Source: an uncultured Candidatus Binatia bacterium (lineage in GTDB: Bacteria; Desulfobacterota; Binatia; UBA9968; JAJDTQ01). Taken from it: a stretch of 64,000 bases of DNA. Below are positions 62,463 to 64,000 of the stretch, piece by piece (position 1 is the first letter of the stretch; every line of letters begins with the position of its first letter). Made by a program: the position numbers and the translations under genes. The stretch is from NCBI GenBank assembly GCA_958295985.1, contig OY282432.1, forward strand, positions 620,001 to 684,000, written 5' to 3'. The notes beneath the pieces were generated by a model. It had not been told where the DNA came from, made no database searches, and worked only from the letters and a program-made list of their open reading frames with translations.

Positions 62463-63926
62463 ATGAGCAGCAAGGACATCACCTTCGTCGACACCACCCT
62501 GCGTGACGGGCACCAGAGCCTGTGGGCGGAGAACATGACCACGGGCATGATGCTTTCGGTGGCCGGGCAGATGGATCGGGCCGGCTTCGAGGCCATGGAG
62601 CTGATCTCCGGGTCACACCTCAAGAAGTGCGTGCGGGAGCTCAAGGAAGATCCGTGGGAACGGGTTCGGATGGTGGCTGAGCGCATTACCGAGACGCCGC
62701 TCCGGGTCATCGCCGGCCGCGTCAATACGTTCGAGTTCAACCCGCTGTGCATGTACCGCCTGTTCATGGAGCGCATGGCCGCCAACGGCATCCGGGAGGC
62801 GCGTATCTCCGAGGAGTGGAACGACCTCGCGGGATGGAAGCGCAAGGTGGAAGTCTCGCGGGAAGTCGGCATCAAGCCCATCATCAACATGATCTACTCG
62901 GTGTCCCCCAAGCACACCGATGAATACTTCGCCGAAAAGACGCGCGAGGCGGCCTCCCTCGAGGTGCCGCTCATCTGTCTCAAGGATCCCGGCGGCCTGC
63001 TCACGCCGGAGCGCATGCGCACGCTGGTGCCGGTGATGTACGAGAACTGCAACGGCATCCCCATCGAGCTCCACACCCACTGCACCACCGGGCTGGGTCC
63101 CCTTTGCTGCCTGGAGGCCATGGACCTGGGGATCCGCAGCGTCAATACCGCGGTGCCGCCGTTGGCGGACAGCTCCTCCAACCCCAACGTCTTCAACGTG
63201 GCGCGCAACGCCCGCGCCCTGGGCTACAACCCGCTCGTGGACGAGTCTGTACTCGAACCCGTGGCCGGGCAGCTCACCACCATCGCCAGGCGCGAGGGCT
63301 TCCCCATCGGCAAGCCCGTGGAGTACGACTACGCCCAGTATCAGCACCAGGTGCCCGGCGGCATGCTCTCCAACCTCCAGCACCAGCTCGACAAGGTGCG
63401 GTTGGGGGACCGGTTCCCACACGCCCTGGAAGAGTCCATCCGCGTCCGGGCCGAGTTCGGCTATCCCATCATGGTGACGCCGCTGTCCCAGTTCGTGGGC
63501 AGCCAGGCGGCGCTGAACGTCATCGTGGGGGACCGCTACAAGGAGGTCACCGATCAGGTGATCCGCTATGCCCTGGGACGGGCCGGAGAGGAAGGCGGCC
63601 GGCTCATGGACCCCAACGTCAAGGACAAGATCCTCGACCGCCCCCGGGCCAGGGAGATCGCGGCGCAGGAGCCGGAGGAGACGCCCCTCTCCGAGATGCG
63701 CGCGAGGCTGGGAGGCGACGGGGTTTCGGACGAGGAGTTGCTGCTGCGCTGGCTGCTGAGCGAAGCCGAGATCGCGGAAATGCGCGCGGCCGCGCCGCCC
63801 CGGGCCTACGTCAGCACAAGCCCACCGCTGGTGGCGCTGGTGGAGCAACTCACGAAGAGGGCCGACCTCGGACACGTCAGCGTGAGCAAGGGCGACGTTT
63901 CCGTGACGCTGAACCGGACGGATTGA
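62463..63926 (+). CDS. Biotin-dependent carboxyltransferase subunit (OadA/PycB-like) without biotin domain
   Basis: A 487-residue protein from the ATG at 62463, with GGAGG 6 nt upstream; an ATG at 62442 is less supported. Residues 10-22 (DTTLRDGHQSLWA) open the HMGL-like TIM barrel. The carboxylated lysine is K174 in CLKDPGGLL, and the metal ligands H204/H206 lie in HTHCTTG. The PYC_OADA conserved domain fills the second half. The usual C-terminal biotinyl domain with its MKM motif is absent; the protein ends ...VSVTLNRTD. It would therefore need a separate biotin carrier protein. Oxaloacetate decarboxylase or pyruvate carboxylase B activity is likely, but the exact acid is not fixed. Confidence 0.85.
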   Translation: MSSKDITFVDTTLRDGHQSLWAENMTTGMMLSVAGQMDRAGFEAMELISGSHLKKCVRELKEDPWERVRMVAERITETPLRVIAGRVNTFEFNPLCMYRLFMERMAANGIREARISEEWNDLAGWKRKVEVSREVGIKPIINMIYSVSPKHTDEYFAEKTREAASLEVPLICLKDPGGLLTPERMRTLVPVMYENCNGIPIELHTHCTTGLGPLCCLEAMDLGIRSVNTAVPPLADSSSNPNVFNVARNARALGYNPLVDESVLEPVAGQLTTIARREGFPIGKPVEYDYAQYQHQVPGGMLSNLQHQLDKVRLGDRFPHALEESIRVRAEFGYPIMVTPLSQFVGSQAALNVIVGDRYKEVTDQVIRYALGRAGEEGGRLMDPNVKDKILDRPRAREIAAQEPEETPLSEMRARLGGDGVSDEELLLRWLLSEAEIAEMRAAAPPRAYVSTSPPLVALVEQLTKRADLGHVSVSKGDVSVTLNRTD

Positions 63927-64000
63927 AACCGGAGGATACGACTATCGCCACTCATCGCCTGACCGGACTGCCGGCGTGGCAGAACCTCGCCGAACACTAC
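63923..64000 (+). CDS. pgi: Probable glucose-6-phosphate isomerase, N-terminus only
   Basis: The frame running off the right edge reads ATHRLTGLPAWQNLAEHY, matching the N-terminal helix of glucose-6-phosphate isomerase (AWQ-L--HY). Only 26 codons are visible. The start is unclear. A TTG at 63923 overlaps the previous gene's stop but has no ribosome site. A GGAGG at 63931-63935 sits 8 nt before an ATC codon at 63944, a rare start. Identification rests on this short segment. Confidence 0.5.
   Translation, partial: MKPEDTTIATHRLTGLPAWQNLAEHY

Overview
The window is a GC-rich stretch from a Gram-negative bacterium. The outer-membrane barrel ending in Phe, the Sec signal peptides and AGGAGG-type ribosome sites show this. 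Gene content (amidohydrolase_2 pairs, a PaaA/BoxB-like di-iron protein, a GlpC-like Fe-S protein, DUF6295, TMTC-like TPR membrane proteins) resembles uncultured delta-proteobacterial, Tectomicrobia or Binatota-type genomes, but that placement is a guess. No rRNA, tRNA or CRISPR array was seen.

1-45.7 kb: a giant surface protein framed by GT-C type glycosyltransferases. A + strand ORF of 12,401 codons (4707-41912) encodes a long signal peptide, three FN3-FN3-Calx-beta triads, about 93 more Calx-beta domains and a C-terminal autotransporter-like barrel. Most Calx-beta domains lie in 20 tandem copies of a four-domain unit of about 1,398 bp. On its left are the end of a GtrA protein (probably the tail of a polyprenyl-phosphate-mannose synthase), a GT22 mannosyltransferase-like protein and a DUF2723 (TMEM260-like) protein. 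On its right are two tandem TMTC-like proteins. In animals, TMTC and TMEM260 proteins O-mannosylate beta-sandwich domains of surface proteins. The arrangement suggests a bacterial O-glycosylation system dedicated to a Thr/Ser-rich Calx-beta adhesin. This is the main hypothesis from the window.

45.7-52.6 kb: a rearranged, partly decayed accessory segment. It holds remnants of a higBA toxin-antitoxin pair, a secreted protein of unknown function, a DUF3108 protein, a frameshifted Gfo/Idh/MocA fragment and an AAA_14/DUF4143 ATPase whose start codon abuts seven 23-bp tandem repeats. It ends with a restriction-modification pair: an Eco29kI-like GIY-YIG endonuclease convergent with a SPPY-type DNA methyltransferase that carries an N-terminal excisionase-like HTH. 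The DNA just upstream of the nuclease is AT-richer and full of palindromes.

52.8-64 kb: mostly metabolic genes with strong ribosome sites. They are a GFA-family zinc protein, a PaaA/BoxB-like di-iron protein convergent with a GlpC-like Fe-S protein, an alpha/beta hydrolase, an Asp-box repeat protein, a dienelactone hydrolase followed by DUF6295, two amidohydrolases in an operon, a biotin-dependent carboxyltransferase subunit without its biotin domain, and the start of a probable glucose-6-phosphate isomerase gene.
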